Position numbers and translations under genes: made by a program
Shown: one piece after another, positions 24,498 to 33,451 of the stretch
Numbering within the stretch: the first letter of the stretch is position 1
Layout of the letters: every line of letters starts with the position of its first letter
The notes under the pieces: generated by a model
What the model was told of the DNA's origin: nothing
Database searches by the model: none
What the model saw: the letters and a program-made list of their open reading frames with translations, nothing else
From: Streptomyces geranii
GTDB lineage: Bacteria; Actinomycetota; Actinomycetes; Streptomycetales; Streptomycetaceae
Direction: 5' to 3'
Assembly (NCBI RefSeq): GCF_002954775.1
Contig: NZ_PJME01000060.1
Coordinates: 1 to 50,939 of the forward strand
Length of the DNA: 50,939 bases

Positions 24498-26789
24498 TCA
24501 GCGGAACGTACGCAGTCGGAGGCTGTTCGTCACCACGAACACCGAGGAGAAGGCCATCGCCGCCCCCGCGATCATGGGGTTGAGCAGCCCGGCGGCGGCC
24601 AGCGGCAGCGCGGCCACGTTGTACCCGAAGGCCCACACCAGGTTGCCCCTGATGGTCCCGAGCGTCTTCCGGGACAGCCGGATCGCGTCGGCGGCCACCC
24701 GCAGATCCCCGCGCACCAGCGTCAGATCGCTCGCCTCGATCGCCGCGTCCGTGCCCGTCCCCATCGCCAGTCCCAGATCGGCGGTGGCCAGCGCAGCCGC
24801 GTCGTTCACACCGTCGCCGACCATCGCGACGCTCCGCCCCTCGCCCTGCAGCCGTCGTACGACGTCGACCTTCTCCTCCGGCAGCACCTCGGAGATCACC
24901 TGCTCGATGCCGACCGCCTTCGCGACCGCCTCCGCGACCGCCCGGTTGTCCCCGGTCAGCAGCACCGGCGTGAGCCCCAGCGCGCGCAGCTCCCGGACGG
25001 CCTCGGCGCTGGTCTCCTTGACCGCGTCGGCGACGGTGAGCACACCGCGCGCCGCCCCGTCCCAGGCGACCACCACGGCCGTACGTCCCCTGCTCTCGGC
25101 CTCGGCCTTCACTCGGGCCAGTTCCTCCGGGAGCGGCCCCGGCAGCCCGTCCACGAGCCGCCCGACGGCCACCTCGTGCCCGTCCACCCGCCCGCGTACG
25201 CCCCTTCCCGGCACGTTCTCGAAGGACTCGGCCGCCGGCAGCGTCCCGACGCGCTCCTCCGCCCCGGCGGCGATGGCCCGGGCGACCGGGTGCTCGGAGG
25301 CGTGTTCGAGGGCGCCCGCGAGCCGCAGCACCTGCTTCTCGTCGGCGCCCTCGGCGGCGTAGACCTCCTGGAGGCTCATCCGGCCCGTGGTCACCGTGCC
25401 CGTCTTGTCGAGGACGATCGTGTCGACGCGGCGGGTGGACTCCAGGACCTCGGGGCCCTTGATGAGGATGCCGAGCTGCGCCCCGCGCCCGGTGCCGACC
25501 ATGAGGGCGGTCGGGGTGGCGAGCCCCAGGGCGCAGGGGCAGGCGATGATCAGTACGGCGACGGCGGCGGTGAACGCGGCCGTGGTGTCGCCGGTCACGC
25601 CGAGCCAGGTGCCGAACGTACCGAGCGCGATCAGCAGCACCACCGGCACGAAGACCCCGGAGATCCGGTCGGCGAGCCGCTGCACCTCGGCCTTGCCGTT
25701 CTGCGCGTCCTCGACCAGCCGGGCCATCCGCGCGAGCTGGGTGTCCGCGCCGACCCGGGTGGCCTCGACGACCAGCCGGCCCCCGGCGTTCACGGTCGCG
25801 CCCGTGACGGCGTCGCCGACGCCGACATCGACCGGCACCGACTCGCCGGTCAGCATCGAGGCGTCGACCGCCGAGACGCCCTCGACGACGGTGCCGTCGG
25901 TGGCGACCTTCTCCCCGGGCCGTACGACGAACCGGTCGCCGATCGCCAACTCGCCGACGGGAACGCGCACTTCACGCCCACCGCGCAGCAACGACACATC
26001 CTTGGCGCCGAGTTCCATGAGCGCCCGCAGCGCGGCACCGGAGCGGCGCTTGGCGCGGGCCTCCAGATAGCGGCCGAGGACGATGAACGCGACGACTCCG
26101 GCGGCGACTTCGAGGTAGATCTCGGAGGTGCCACCGGCACTGGAGGCGGTGAAGGAGAAACTCTCCCGCACGCTCATGCCCTCCATGCCCTCCATGCCGG
26201 GCATCACAGGCTTGCCCGCGTCGCCCCAGAACAGTGCCCACAGGGACCAGCCGAAGGCGGCGAGCGTACCGACCGAGACCAGGGTGTCCATGGTGGCCGC
26301 GCCGTGCCGGGCGTTGGTGAACGCGGTCCGGTGGAACGGCAGTCCGCCCCAGACGACGACCGGCGAGGCGAGCGCGAGCGCCAGCCAGCGCCAGTTGTCG
26401 AACTGGAGCGCGGGGATCATGGACATCAGGACGACGGGCGCGGCGAGCAGCACGGAGACGACGAGCCGCTGCCGGAGCCCGGCCAGCTCGGGGTCGTCGC
26501 CGTCCGACCCGTCGGAGGAGGACTCCGCCGCGACCGTGACCGGCGGGGGAGGCTCCTCGGCGGTGTACCCGGTCTTGACGACGGTGGCGATCAGATCGTC
26601 GACCGCGACCCCGTCGGCGTACGAGACCCGGGCCTTCTCCGTCGAGTAGTTGACCGTGGCGAGGACGCCCTCCATGCGGTTGAGCTTCTTCTCGACGCGG
26701 GCCGCGCACGAGGCGCAGGTCATCCCGCCGATGACCAGCTCGACCTGGTGGGGAGTGGCTATCGGGGTCTCGGTACCGGTACTGGTCAT
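24498..26789 (-). CDS. copA: Copper-exporting P1B-type ATPase
   Basis: 763 residues. An N-terminal heavy-metal domain has GGMTCASC (cysteines 25 and 28). The metal-transport motif ACPCALGLATP has CPC at 417-419, the phosphorylated aspartate is D461 in DKTGT, SEHPVARAI carries the P1B HP pair, and MVGDGVND is the hinge. A Met-rich loop (MPGMEGMEGMS) lies between early membrane segments, consistent with copper. It pumps Cu(I) out of the cytoplasm. It is 37 bases downstream of copZ on the same strand, under the CsoR-type operator. Confidence 0.95.
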   Translation of the reverse strand: MTSTGTETPIATPHQVELVIGGMTCASCAARVEKKLNRMEGVLATVNYSTEKARVSYADGVAVDDLIATVVKTGYTAEEPPPPVTVAAESSSDGSDGDDPELAGLRQRLVVSVLLAAPVVLMSMIPALQFDNWRWLALALASPVVVWGGLPFHRTAFTNARHGAATMDTLVSVGTLAAFGWSLWALFWGDAGKPVMPGMEGMEGMSVRESFSFTASSAGGTSEIYLEVAAGVVAFIVLGRYLEARAKRRSGAALRALMELGAKDVSLLRGGREVRVPVGELAIGDRFVVRPGEKVATDGTVVEGVSAVDASMLTGESVPVDVGVGDAVTGATVNAGGRLVVEATRVGADTQLARMARLVEDAQNGKAEVQRLADRISGVFVPVVLLIALGTFGTWLGVTGDTTAAFTAAVAVLIIACPCALGLATPTALMVGTGRGAQLGILIKGPEVLESTRRVDTIVLDKTGTVTTGRMSLQEVYAAEGADEKQVLRLAGALEHASEHPVARAIAAGAEERVGTLPAAESFENVPGRGVRGRVDGHEVAVGRLVDGLPGPLPEELARVKAEAESRGRTAVVVAWDGAARGVLTVADAVKETSAEAVRELRALGLTPVLLTGDNRAVAEAVAKAVGIEQVISEVLPEEKVDVVRRLQGEGRSVAMVGDGVNDAAALATADLGLAMGTGTDAAIEASDLTLVRGDLRVAADAIRLSRKTLGTIRGNLVWAFGYNVAALPLAAAGLLNPMIAGAAMAFSSVFVVTNSLRLRTFR

Positions 26790-26826
26790 GATCGCCGTCC
26801 GTCCGTCAGTCCATCAGTCCGTGCGG

Positions 26827-27066
26827 TCAGACCCGGCCGACCAGCTCGAAGCCCGCCTCGTCGACGGCGGCGCGGACGGCGGCCTCGTCGAGCGGCGCCT
26901 CGGACACCACGGTGACCTCGCCGGAGGAGGCGACGGCCTGCACGGAGGTGACCCCGGCCAGCTCGGAGATCTCCCCGGACACCGACCCCTCGCAGTGTCC
27001 GCAGCTCATGCCGGTCACCTTGTAGACGGCGGTGACGGAACCCGGGGTGTCGGTCTGAGCGGTCAT
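26827..27066 (-). CDS. copZ: Copper chaperone, heavy-metal-associated domain
   Basis: 79 residues from ATG 27066, behind a GAGGAG site. The core YKVTGMSCGHCEGSVSGEI contains the CxxC metal-binding pair, and the rest follows the single HMA-domain ferredoxin-like fold. It binds Cu(I) and hands it to CopA and to copper sensors. First gene of the copZ-copA unit, directly downstream of a copper-responsive operator. Confidence 0.93.
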   Translation of the reverse strand: MTAQTDTPGSVTAVYKVTGMSCGHCEGSVSGEISELAGVTSVQAVASSGEVTVVSEAPLDEAAVRAAVDEAGFELVGRV

Positions 27067-27121
27067 GTCGTTGCTCCTCTTCGAGGCGTCAGCGTGACGT
27101 ACGAGTCTGATGAGTCCGACT

Positions 27122-27144
27122 CTACTATACCCCTGGGGGGTACT
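27122..27144 (-). promoter_or_regulatory. CsoR-type copper operator over the copZ -10 box
   Basis: TATACCCCTGGGGGGTACT (27126-27144) matches the TATACCCCC-GGGGGTATA style of CsoR/RicR operators. On the minus strand TATAGT (27127 to 27122) is a good -10 hexamer overlapping it, so a copper-free CsoR would repress copZ-copA. The site lies 63 bases upstream of the divergent alcohol dehydrogenase start and might affect it too. No csoR gene is in the window. Confidence 0.82.
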
Positions 27145-27207
27145 CGTTCGGCGGCGGTGGCAAGATCTCCGGCAAGGAGTCGACGGCGGCGATGAGGGCG
27201 AGGACGT

Positions 27208-28251
27208 ATGCGTGCGGTCGTGTTCGAGCGGTTCGGGGAGCCGGCCGAGGTCCGGGAGGTGCCGGACCCGGTGCCCGCGCCGCACGGAGTCGTGGTGCGT
27301 GTCGAGGCCACCGGGCTGTGCCGCAGCGACTGGCACGGCTGGATGGGCCACGACCCGGACATCGCGCTGCCGCACGTGCCCGGCCATGAACTCGCCGGTG
27401 TGGTGGAGGCGGTGGGCGCGGGCGTGACGGGCTGGCGCTCCGGCGACCGGGTGACGGTGCCCTTCGTGTGCGCGTGCGGGAGCTGTGCGTCCTGTGCGGC
27501 GGGGGACCAGCAGGTGTGCGAGCGGCAGACCCAGCCGGGGTTCACGCACTGGGGTTCGTTCGCGGAGTTCGTGGCGCTGGACCACGCGGACGTGAACCTG
27601 GTCGCGGTGCCGGAGGGGATGTCGTTCGCCACCGCGGCCTCCCTGGGCTGCCGGTTCGCGACGGCGTACCGCGCGGTCGTGCAGCAGGGCCGGGTGGCGG
27701 CGGGGGAGTGGGTGGCGGTGCACGGCTGCGGCGGGGTGGGCCTGTCGGCGGTGATGATCGCGGCGGCGGCCGGCGCGAGGGTGGTCGCGGTGGACGTCTC
27801 CCCCGGGGCCCTCGAACTGGCGCGGAAGTTCGGCGCGGCGGAGTGCGTGAACGCGGCGACGACGGGTGACACGGCGGCGGCGGTACGTGAACTGTCGTCC
27901 GGCGGCGCCCACTTGTCCCTGGACGCACTGGGCTCACCGACGACCTGCGCGGCCTCGGTGAACGGCCTGCGCCGCAGGGGCCGCCACATCCAGGTGGGCC
28001 TGCTCCCGTCCCCCGACGGCACGACCCCCGTCCCGCTGGCCCGCGCGATCGCCCTGGAACTGGAACTCCTGGGCAGCCACGGCATGGCGGCCCACACCTA
28101 CGCCCCGATGCTGGAACTGGTCCACGCGGGCACACTGCGCCCGGACCTGCTGGTGACGTCCACGATCCCGCTGGAGGAGGCGCCGGGGGCGCTGGGGGAG
28201 ATGGGAGCGGGGGTGGGGGCGGGGGTGAGGGTGATCGAGCCGTGGCGGTGA
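27208..28251 (+). CDS. Zinc-dependent alcohol dehydrogenase (MDR family)
   Basis: 347 residues. The catalytic-zinc residues lie in TGLCRSDWHGW and HVPGHELAGVVEAVG; the structural-zinc cysteines in CACGSCASCAAGDQQVC are all present. The nucleotide loop is VHGCGGVGLSAVMIA. It oxidises alcohols or reduces aldehydes with NAD(P); substrate unknown. It is divergent from copZ-copA, with the CsoR-type site between them, so copper-linked expression is possible but unproven. The C-terminal region contains a G-rich GAGVGAGVR segment. Confidence 0.92.
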   Translation: MRAVVFERFGEPAEVREVPDPVPAPHGVVVRVEATGLCRSDWHGWMGHDPDIALPHVPGHELAGVVEAVGAGVTGWRSGDRVTVPFVCACGSCASCAAGDQQVCERQTQPGFTHWGSFAEFVALDHADVNLVAVPEGMSFATAASLGCRFATAYRAVVQQGRVAAGEWVAVHGCGGVGLSAVMIAAAAGARVVAVDVSPGALELARKFGAAECVNAATTGDTAAAVRELSSGGAHLSLDALGSPTTCAASVNGLRRRGRHIQVGLLPSPDGTTPVPLARAIALELELLGSHGMAAHTYAPMLELVHAGTLRPDLLVTSTIPLEEAPGALGEMGAGVGAGVRVIEPWR

Positions 28252-28323
28252 GGTGCGGCTCGGGTTGTGTTTTTCCCGCCCGCCCACCCACCCGTTCGCT
28301 GTGGAGGTCGGGGGCGAGAAACC

Positions 28324-28875
28324 CTATTCCAGCCCCGCCCATTCCCCCTCAAGCACAGCCATCAGCACCTCGTCGACCCACTCCCCACCCCGCACCTGAA
28401 CCTCCCGCCGAACCCCCTCCACCACGAACCCCACCTTCTCGTACACCCGCAACGCCCGCAGATTGTCGGCGTACGCCTGCAACTCGACCCGATGCAGCCC
28501 GAGCCGCTCGAAGCCGTACCCCACGATCAGCCGAGTCGCCTCGGTCCCGAGCCCGCGGCCACGCCCTCGCGGCCCGATCAACGTACGGAACGTGCAACTG
28601 CGGGCGCCCGGATCCCACTCGTACAGCACGACCTCGCCCACGACCTCGCCGGTGCCCCGGTCGGTCACGGCGAGGTCGAGACGGTCGGTCTGGGCGGACC
28701 GCGAGCCGTACCAGGAGCGCAGGCCGTCCATCGTGATCACGGTGTCCGGTTCGAAGGTGAAGCGGACGACCTCGGGGTCCTCGATGATCTCGGCCATCAC
28801 CTCGGCATCGGCCTCGGTGAACGGCCGCAGCACGGCCCGCTCACCGGTGAGGACGGGCTTGACGGAGAAGTCCAT
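28324..28875 (-). CDS. GNAT-family N-acetyltransferase (RimJ/RimL-like)
   Basis: 183 residues from ATG 28875. TGERAVLRPFTEADAEVMAE opens the domain, LIGPRGRGRGLGTEATRLIV is the acetyl-CoA binding motif A, and LQAYADNLRALRVYEKVGF is motif B. It resembles the RimJ/RimL and YdaF group that acetylates protein N-termini, antibiotics or small amines; the substrate is unknown. It is convergent with the alcohol dehydrogenase across a 72-base gap with no clear terminator. Confidence 0.88.
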   Translation of the reverse strand: MDFSVKPVLTGERAVLRPFTEADAEVMAEIIEDPEVVRFTFEPDTVITMDGLRSWYGSRSAQTDRLDLAVTDRGTGEVVGEVVLYEWDPGARSCTFRTLIGPRGRGRGLGTEATRLIVGYGFERLGLHRVELQAYADNLRALRVYEKVGFVVEGVRREVQVRGGEWVDEVLMAVLEGEWAGLE

Positions 28876-28965
28876 GCCCGGATCCTCGGCAACCGGCCGA
28901 TGTCCGCGCAAGCAGATAACACGCTGGCCGACGGGGCGGTGGTGTCGGGCGGCTGACGTACGACG

Positions 28966-29000
28966 GCGGGCCCTCGCACGTCAGCCGTGCGAGGGCCCGC
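28966..29000 (-). terminator. Strong hairpin terminator
   Basis: GCGGGCCCTCGCACG pairs perfectly over 15 bp with its complement across the loop TCAGC. It begins 20 bases past the stop of the small HTH gene (29021) and separates it from the GNAT gene. Confidence 0.85.
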
Positions 29001-29020
29001 TGTGGTGTGCGGGGCCGGGA

Positions 29021-29221
29021 TCAGTCGTCCCGGCGTCCCCGATTGCCAGGCCGCGCCGCGACCCACGCCCGTACGGTGTCGGCGTACCAGAAGGGTTTTC
29101 CGGCCTCCACGTGGTCGGGCGGGGGCAGCAGGCCGTGTTTGCGGTACGAGCGGACGGTGTCGGGCTGGACGCGGATGTGTGCGGCGATCTCTTTGTACGA
29201 CCACAGCCGTCGGTCGGTCAT
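29021..29221 (-). CDS. Small MerR/excisionase-type helix-turn-helix protein
   Basis: 66 residues from ATG 29221, behind GGGAGGTG. LWSYKEIAAHIRVQPDTVRS is a winged helix-turn-helix of the MerR/AlpA kind, and FWYADTVRAWVAARPGNRGR completes the small domain. There is no effector-binding region, so it may be a stand-alone DNA-binding protein. Such small HTH proteins also accompany prophages, but no phage gene is nearby. Its targets are unknown. Confidence 0.82.
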   Translation of the reverse strand: MTDRRLWSYKEIAAHIRVQPDTVRSYRKHGLLPPPDHVEAGKPFWYADTVRAWVAARPGNRGRRDD

Positions 29222-29489
29222 CGGTGCACCTCCCTGCGCGTACGTCACGGGGTCGGCCAGGGTCGGCCGTCGGGGGAGCCGGACGCCGCGCTTGGCGATC
29301 ACAAAGCCTTTGCCCGGTGAACGCCTGATGGTGACCCTGGGTAATCGACTGTTGACGTGGCGTAGCGCGGAACCCGCGTACACGCGACATGTGTGACGAG
29401 AGGGCGGTCTTTGTGACACAAGCAACGCAAAGGCGCGCGCCCGAGGGTCGGAGTGGTGAGTTGACCTGAGGGGCGCACGCCGCTAGGCG

Positions 29490-29520
29490 GCGCCCTGCAG
29501 GGGCGCGGGGAACTGCGCGA
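29490..29520. repeat. Dispersed palindromic intergenic element, copy 1
   Basis: A hairpin GCGCCC-TGCA(G)-GGGCGC leads into GGGGCGCGGGGAACTGCGCG, the conserved core also at 39205 and 44862. It lies 59-89 bases past the stop of the iolE-like gene. The remainder of the 29222-29578 gap has no supported gene. Confidence 0.75.
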
Positions 29521-29578
29521 CCGGCCACGACGGCCCCGCAGTCGCCCGACTACCCCGTACCACCCCGCCCGTGGAGCG

Positions 29579-30517
29579 CTACGCCCCGCAGGACCGAAGA
29601 AACGCCCGGGTCCGCTGCGCGATGGGCAGCGGCTTGTCCGGCTCGCACGGATACATGTCCTGCTCCACGATCGCGAAAAGCTCCACATCCAGCTTCTGCG
29701 CAGCAGCCAGCACCGGCCCCAACTCCGGCACCCCGGCAGGGGGTTCGCACATGACACCCCGTGCCACCGCCGGACCGAACGGCACCTCGTTCGCCCGTAC
29801 GTCCGCGAGGATCTCGGGGTCGACCTGCTTGAGGTGCAGGTAGCCGATCCGCTCGCCGTAGGTCTCGATCAGCTTGACGCTGTCGCCGCCGCAGTAGGCG
29901 TAGTGGCCCGTGTCCAGGCACAGCGAGACGAGCGACGAGTCCGTGCCGTCGAGGAAGCGTGTGACGTTCGCCTCGCTGTCGATGTGGGTGTCGGCGTGCG
30001 GGTGGACGACGATCTGGAGGCCGTACCGCTCCCGCACCTCGTGGCCGAGCCGCTCGGTGAGCGTGGTGAGGTTGCGCCACTGCTCGGGCGTCAGGGTGTC
30101 CGGCTCCAGCACCTCACCGGTCTTGTCGTCCCGCCAGAAGGACGGGATGACCACCAGGTGGGACGCGCCCATGGCCTGCGCGAGCACCGCGTTGTCCGCG
30201 ACGTGCGCCCAGGTCTTCTCCCAGACGGCCTCGCCGTGGTGAAGCCCGGTGAAGACGGTGCCGGCGGACACCTTCAGGCCGCGCCTGGCCGTCTCCTCGG
30301 TGAGGACGGCGGGGTCGGTCGGCAGGTACCCGTAGGGGCCCAGCTCGATCCACTCGTAGCCGGACTGCGAGACCTCGTCGAGGAAGCGCTGCCAGGGAAC
30401 CTGCTTGGGGTCGTCCGGGAACCACACGCCCCAGGAGTCGGGCGCCGAGCCGATCCTGATGCGCGTCAGCGGGGAACCCGACTGGGAGGAAGGGGACTGA
30501 GGCGACAACGTAGTCAT
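29579..30517 (-). CDS. IolE-like sugar phosphate isomerase/epimerase
   Basis: 312 residues. IRIGSAPDSWGVWFPDDPKQ at the start closely resembles IolE (2-keto-myo-inositol dehydratase), and metal-ligand candidates lie in VVHPHADTHIDSE, CLDTGHYAYCGGD, YLHLKQVDPE and the C-terminal AIVEQDMYPCEPD. It is divergent from iolC and shares its promoter region, so dehydration of 2-keto-myo-inositol to the trihydroxycyclohexanedione used by IolD is likely. An isomerase/epimerase of another sugar cannot be excluded. The start ATG has a weak ribosome site. Confidence 0.82.
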   Translation of the reverse strand: MTTLSPQSPSSQSGSPLTRIRIGSAPDSWGVWFPDDPKQVPWQRFLDEVSQSGYEWIELGPYGYLPTDPAVLTEETARRGLKVSAGTVFTGLHHGEAVWEKTWAHVADNAVLAQAMGASHLVVIPSFWRDDKTGEVLEPDTLTPEQWRNLTTLTERLGHEVRERYGLQIVVHPHADTHIDSEANVTRFLDGTDSSLVSLCLDTGHYAYCGGDSVKLIETYGERIGYLHLKQVDPEILADVRANEVPFGPAVARGVMCEPPAGVPELGPVLAAAQKLDVELFAIVEQDMYPCEPDKPLPIAQRTRAFLRSCGA

Positions 30518-30567
30518 GGGCGTCAGCTTCAGCCGATCCCGGGACGCGTGTCAAGGTCTGGTCCGAA

Positions 30568-30612
30568 TGTCCGGACAAAGTATTGACAGGGCTCCGGGAG
30601 GCGGGCTAGACC
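30568..30612 (+). promoter_or_regulatory. iolC promoter with upstream palindrome
   Basis: TTGACA (30583-30588), an 18-base spacer and TAGACC (30607-30612) look like a housekeeping promoter for iolC. The palindrome TGTCCGGACA (30568-30577) lies just upstream of the -35 and is preceded by the related half GGTCTGGTCCGA, which suits a GntR-type regulator. The same region separates the divergent iolE-like gene. The long leader contains imperfect GCGAAGCAGCAG repeats. Confidence 0.6.
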
Positions 30613-30732
30613 TGTCTGCGGAACCGTTGTGCGAGCCGCGTGAGCCGAAGAAGTAGCGAAGCAGCAGCGAAGAAGCAGCGCAGAGACGGCGCAGAGCCGG
30701 CGAAGTCGCGAAGCAGCAGTGAAGGGAAGTCG

Positions 30733-31683
30733 ATGGGGTACGACCTGATCACCATGGGGCGGATCGGAGTGGACCTGTATCCACTGCAGACCGGTGTGCC
30801 GCTCGCCCAGGTGACGACCTTCGGAAAGTTCCTCGGCGGATCGGCGACGAACGTCGCGGTCGCCGCGTCCCGCCTCGGGCGGAGCACCGCGGTGATCACC
30901 CGCACCGGCGACGACGCCTTCGGCCGCTACCTCCACGACGCCCTGCGCGACTTCGGCGTCGACGACCGCTGGGTCACGTCCGTCCCGGACCTGAACACCC
31001 CGGTCACGTTCTGCGAGGTCTTCCCGCCGGACGACTTCCCGCTGTACTTCTACCGGCAGCCCAAGGCGCCGGATCTTGAGATCGACGTCCACGAGCTGGA
31101 CCTCGACGCGGTCCGCGAGGCGAAGATCTTCTGGGTGACGGGCACCGGCCTGAGCGAGGAGCCCAGCCGCACGGCGACCCTGGCCGCCCTCGCCCACCGC
31201 GCCAAGTCCGGTACGACGGTCTTCGACCTCGACTGGCGCCCCATGTTCTGGAAGGACCCGGAGGAAGCCCGGCCCTTCTACGTCGAGGCCCTCCGCCACA
31301 CCACCGTCGCCGTCGGCAACCTGGACGAGGTCGAGGTGGCGACGGGCGTACGCGAACCGCATGCCGCCGCCCGCGCCCTCCTGGACGCCGGAGTCGAACT
31401 GGCGGTCGTCAAGCAGGGCCCGAAGGGTGTTCTCGCCGTCAACAGCAAGGGCGAGAGCGCCGAGGTGCCCCCGCTCCCGGTGAACGTCCTCAACGGCCTC
31501 GGCGCCGGCGACGCCTTCGGCGGCTCCCTCTGCCACGGCCTGCTCGAAGGCTGGGACCTGGAGCGCATCATGCGCCACGCCAACGCGGCCGGCGCGATCG
31601 TCGCCTCCCGCCTGGAGTGCTCGTCGGCGATGCCCACCCCGGCCGAGGTCGAGGCGGCGCTCGCGGCGGGAGCGGTTCTGTGA
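30733..31683 (+). CDS. iolC: 5-dehydro-2-deoxygluconokinase
   Basis: 316 residues from ATG 30733, behind GAAGGGAAG. PfkB-family motifs are clear: GKFLGGSATNVAVAASRLGR near residue 35 and LNGLGAGDAFGGSLCHG with the catalytic aspartate near residue 260. Context (iolB, iolD and mmsA in the same operon) fixes the substrate as 5-dehydro-2-deoxygluconate, phosphorylated at C6. First gene of a five-gene operon. Confidence 0.92.
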   Translation: MGYDLITMGRIGVDLYPLQTGVPLAQVTTFGKFLGGSATNVAVAASRLGRSTAVITRTGDDAFGRYLHDALRDFGVDDRWVTSVPDLNTPVTFCEVFPPDDFPLYFYRQPKAPDLEIDVHELDLDAVREAKIFWVTGTGLSEEPSRTATLAALAHRAKSGTTVFDLDWRPMFWKDPEEARPFYVEALRHTTVAVGNLDEVEVATGVREPHAAARALLDAGVELAVVKQGPKGVLAVNSKGESAEVPPLPVNVLNGLGAGDAFGGSLCHGLLEGWDLERIMRHANAAGAIVASRLECSSAMPTPAEVEAALAAGAVL

Positions 31684-32630
31684 GCGCCACCGCACCGGCA
31701 GGCGAAGACATCAACCCCCTTACGCCTCCTGCACCCCCGGCGCCCCTTGCCCCGGTGGACATCTCCGCCCTCGCCACCACCCGCGCCCGGCACCCCGAGG
31801 CCATCGCGGAGGCCGCCGCCCGCCGCACCCGGCGCCCGCTCCTCGGGGAATCCGGCCGGCTGATGATCGTCGCCGCCGACCACCCGGCCCGGGGCGCCCT
31901 CGGCGTCGGCAACCGCAAGCTGGCCATGGCCAACCGCGCCGACCTGCTCGAACGCCTGTGCCTGGCACTCTCCCGCCCCGGCGTCGACGGTGTCCTCGCG
32001 ACCGCCGACATCCTGGACGACCTGCTGCTCCTCGGCGCGCTCGACGGCAAGGTCGTCATGGGCTCGATGAACCGCGGCGGCCTCTCCGGCGCCACCTTCG
32101 AACTCGACGACCGCTTCACCGGCCACCGCCCCGAGGACATGGCCCGCCTCGGCTTCGACGCGGGCAAGCTCCTCGTCCGCATCGACTACGACGACCCGGG
32201 CTCCCTCACCACCCTGGAGTCCACCGCCCACGCGATCGACGCCATGGCCGAGCGCCAACTGCCGCTGTTCGTCGAGCCGTTCATCAGCAGGCGCGGCCCC
32301 GACGGCAAGCTGGCCAACGACCTCTCCGCCGAGGCCGTCACCAAGTCCATCGCCATCGCCTCGGGCCTGGGCGGCAGTTCGGCGTACACCTGGCTGAAGG
32401 TCCCCGTCACCGAGAACCCGGACGACATGGCCGAGGTCATGCAGACCTCCACCCTGCCCGCCGTGCTCCTCGGCGGCGAGGTCGGGGACGACCAGGAGGG
32501 CGCCTACGAGAAGTGGCGTGGCGCGCTCCAACTCCCCACCGTGCAGGGCCTGGTGGTCGGCCGCTCGCTGCTGTACCCGGCGGTCGGCGATGTGGCGGCG
32601 GCCGTGGACACCGCCGTCGGACTGCTGTGA
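31680..32630 (+). CDS. Cgl0159-family (beta/alpha)8 aldolase-like protein
   Basis: 316 residues from GTG 31680, overlapping the iolC stop by 4 bases. IVAADHPARGALGVGNR, ICAADILDDLL-like segment ATADILDDLLLLGALDG, and KLLVRIDYDDP resemble class I aldolases of the DeoC/FbaB/LacD kind, and the family is named after a Corynebacterium glutamicum iol-cluster gene. In inositol catabolism an aldolase must split 6-phospho-5-dehydro-2-deoxygluconate into malonic semialdehyde and dihydroxyacetone phosphate (the IolJ step); this gene is the obvious candidate, by position. The first ~27 residues are a proline/alanine-rich extension. Confidence 0.8.
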   Translation: MSATAPAGEDINPLTPPAPPAPLAPVDISALATTRARHPEAIAEAAARRTRRPLLGESGRLMIVAADHPARGALGVGNRKLAMANRADLLERLCLALSRPGVDGVLATADILDDLLLLGALDGKVVMGSMNRGGLSGATFELDDRFTGHRPEDMARLGFDAGKLLVRIDYDDPGSLTTLESTAHAIDAMAERQLPLFVEPFISRRGPDGKLANDLSAEAVTKSIAIASGLGGSSAYTWLKVPVTENPDDMAEVMQTSTLPAVLLGGEVGDDQEGAYEKWRGALQLPTVQGLVVGRSLLYPAVGDVAAAVDTAVGLL

Positions 32631-32638
32631 GGGTGGGC

Positions 32639-33451
32639 ATGGGCACCGAGTTGTACGTCCCGCGCGGGACCGCGGGCACGGCCGAGTACGCCGTCGACAT
32701 CGACCCCGGGAAGGCGGGCTGGGACTACAGCGCGCTCCGGATCGTCGAGCTGGAGCCGGGCGGTACGCACACCTTCGCCACCGGGGACAGCGAGTGGATC
32801 GTGCTTCCGCTGGCAGGCGGCTGCACCGTGCGGGCCGAACAGGAAGAGTTCCAACTCCTGGGCAGGGAAAGCGTGTTCGCGTCGGTCACCGACTTCGCGT
32901 ACGTTCCCCGCGACGCCCGGGTACAGATCGCCTCCGGCGCGGGAGGCCGCTTCGCTTTGGCAGGAGCGAGGTGCGGGCGAAGACTCCCCGCCCGCTACGG
33001 CCCCGCGCCGGAGGTCCCGGTCGAAGTACGCGGCAGCGGCAGCCAGTTGCGGCACGTCCGCAACTTCGCCTCCGCCGACGCCTTCGACTGCGACAAGCTG
33101 ATCGCCGTCGAGGTCATCACCCCCGGCGGCAACTGGTCCTCGTACCCGCCGCACAAGCACGACGAGCATGTGCCGGGTGTGGAAGCCGAGTTGGAGGAGA
33201 TCTACTACTTCGAGATCGACGGCCCGAACGGTTTCGGCTATCAGCGCGTATCCCCTTCCCGTGAGGGCGGATCAGACGTCCTCGCGGAGGTCCGCTCCGG
33301 CGACGCCGTCCTCGTACCCGACGGCTGGCACGGCCCGTCCATCGCCCAGCCCGGCCACGACATGTACTACCTCAACGTCATGGCGGGCCCGGGTGAGACG
33401 CGGGAGTGGCGGATCTGCTTCCACCCGGACCATTCGGAGGGATACCGATGA
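32639..33451 (+). CDS. iolB: 5-deoxy-glucuronate isomerase
   Basis: 270 residues from ATG 32639, with GAGGGT upstream; an in-frame GTG at 32627 would give a GTGA overlap but has no ribosome site. The cupin-fold KduI/IolB signature is present: NWSSYPPHKHDEH carries the metal-binding histidines, followed by LEEIYYFEIDGPNGFGYQRV and VLVPDGWHGP. It isomerises 5-deoxy-glucuronate to 5-dehydro-2-deoxygluconate, the substrate of IolC. Confidence 0.93.
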   Translation: MGTELYVPRGTAGTAEYAVDIDPGKAGWDYSALRIVELEPGGTHTFATGDSEWIVLPLAGGCTVRAEQEEFQLLGRESVFASVTDFAYVPRDARVQIASGAGGRFALAGARCGRRLPARYGPAPEVPVEVRGSGSQLRHVRNFASADAFDCDKLIAVEVITPGGNWSSYPPHKHDEHVPGVEAELEEIYYFEIDGPNGFGYQRVSPSREGGSDVLAEVRSGDAVLVPDGWHGPSIAQPGHDMYYLNVMAGPGETREWRICFHPDHSEGYR

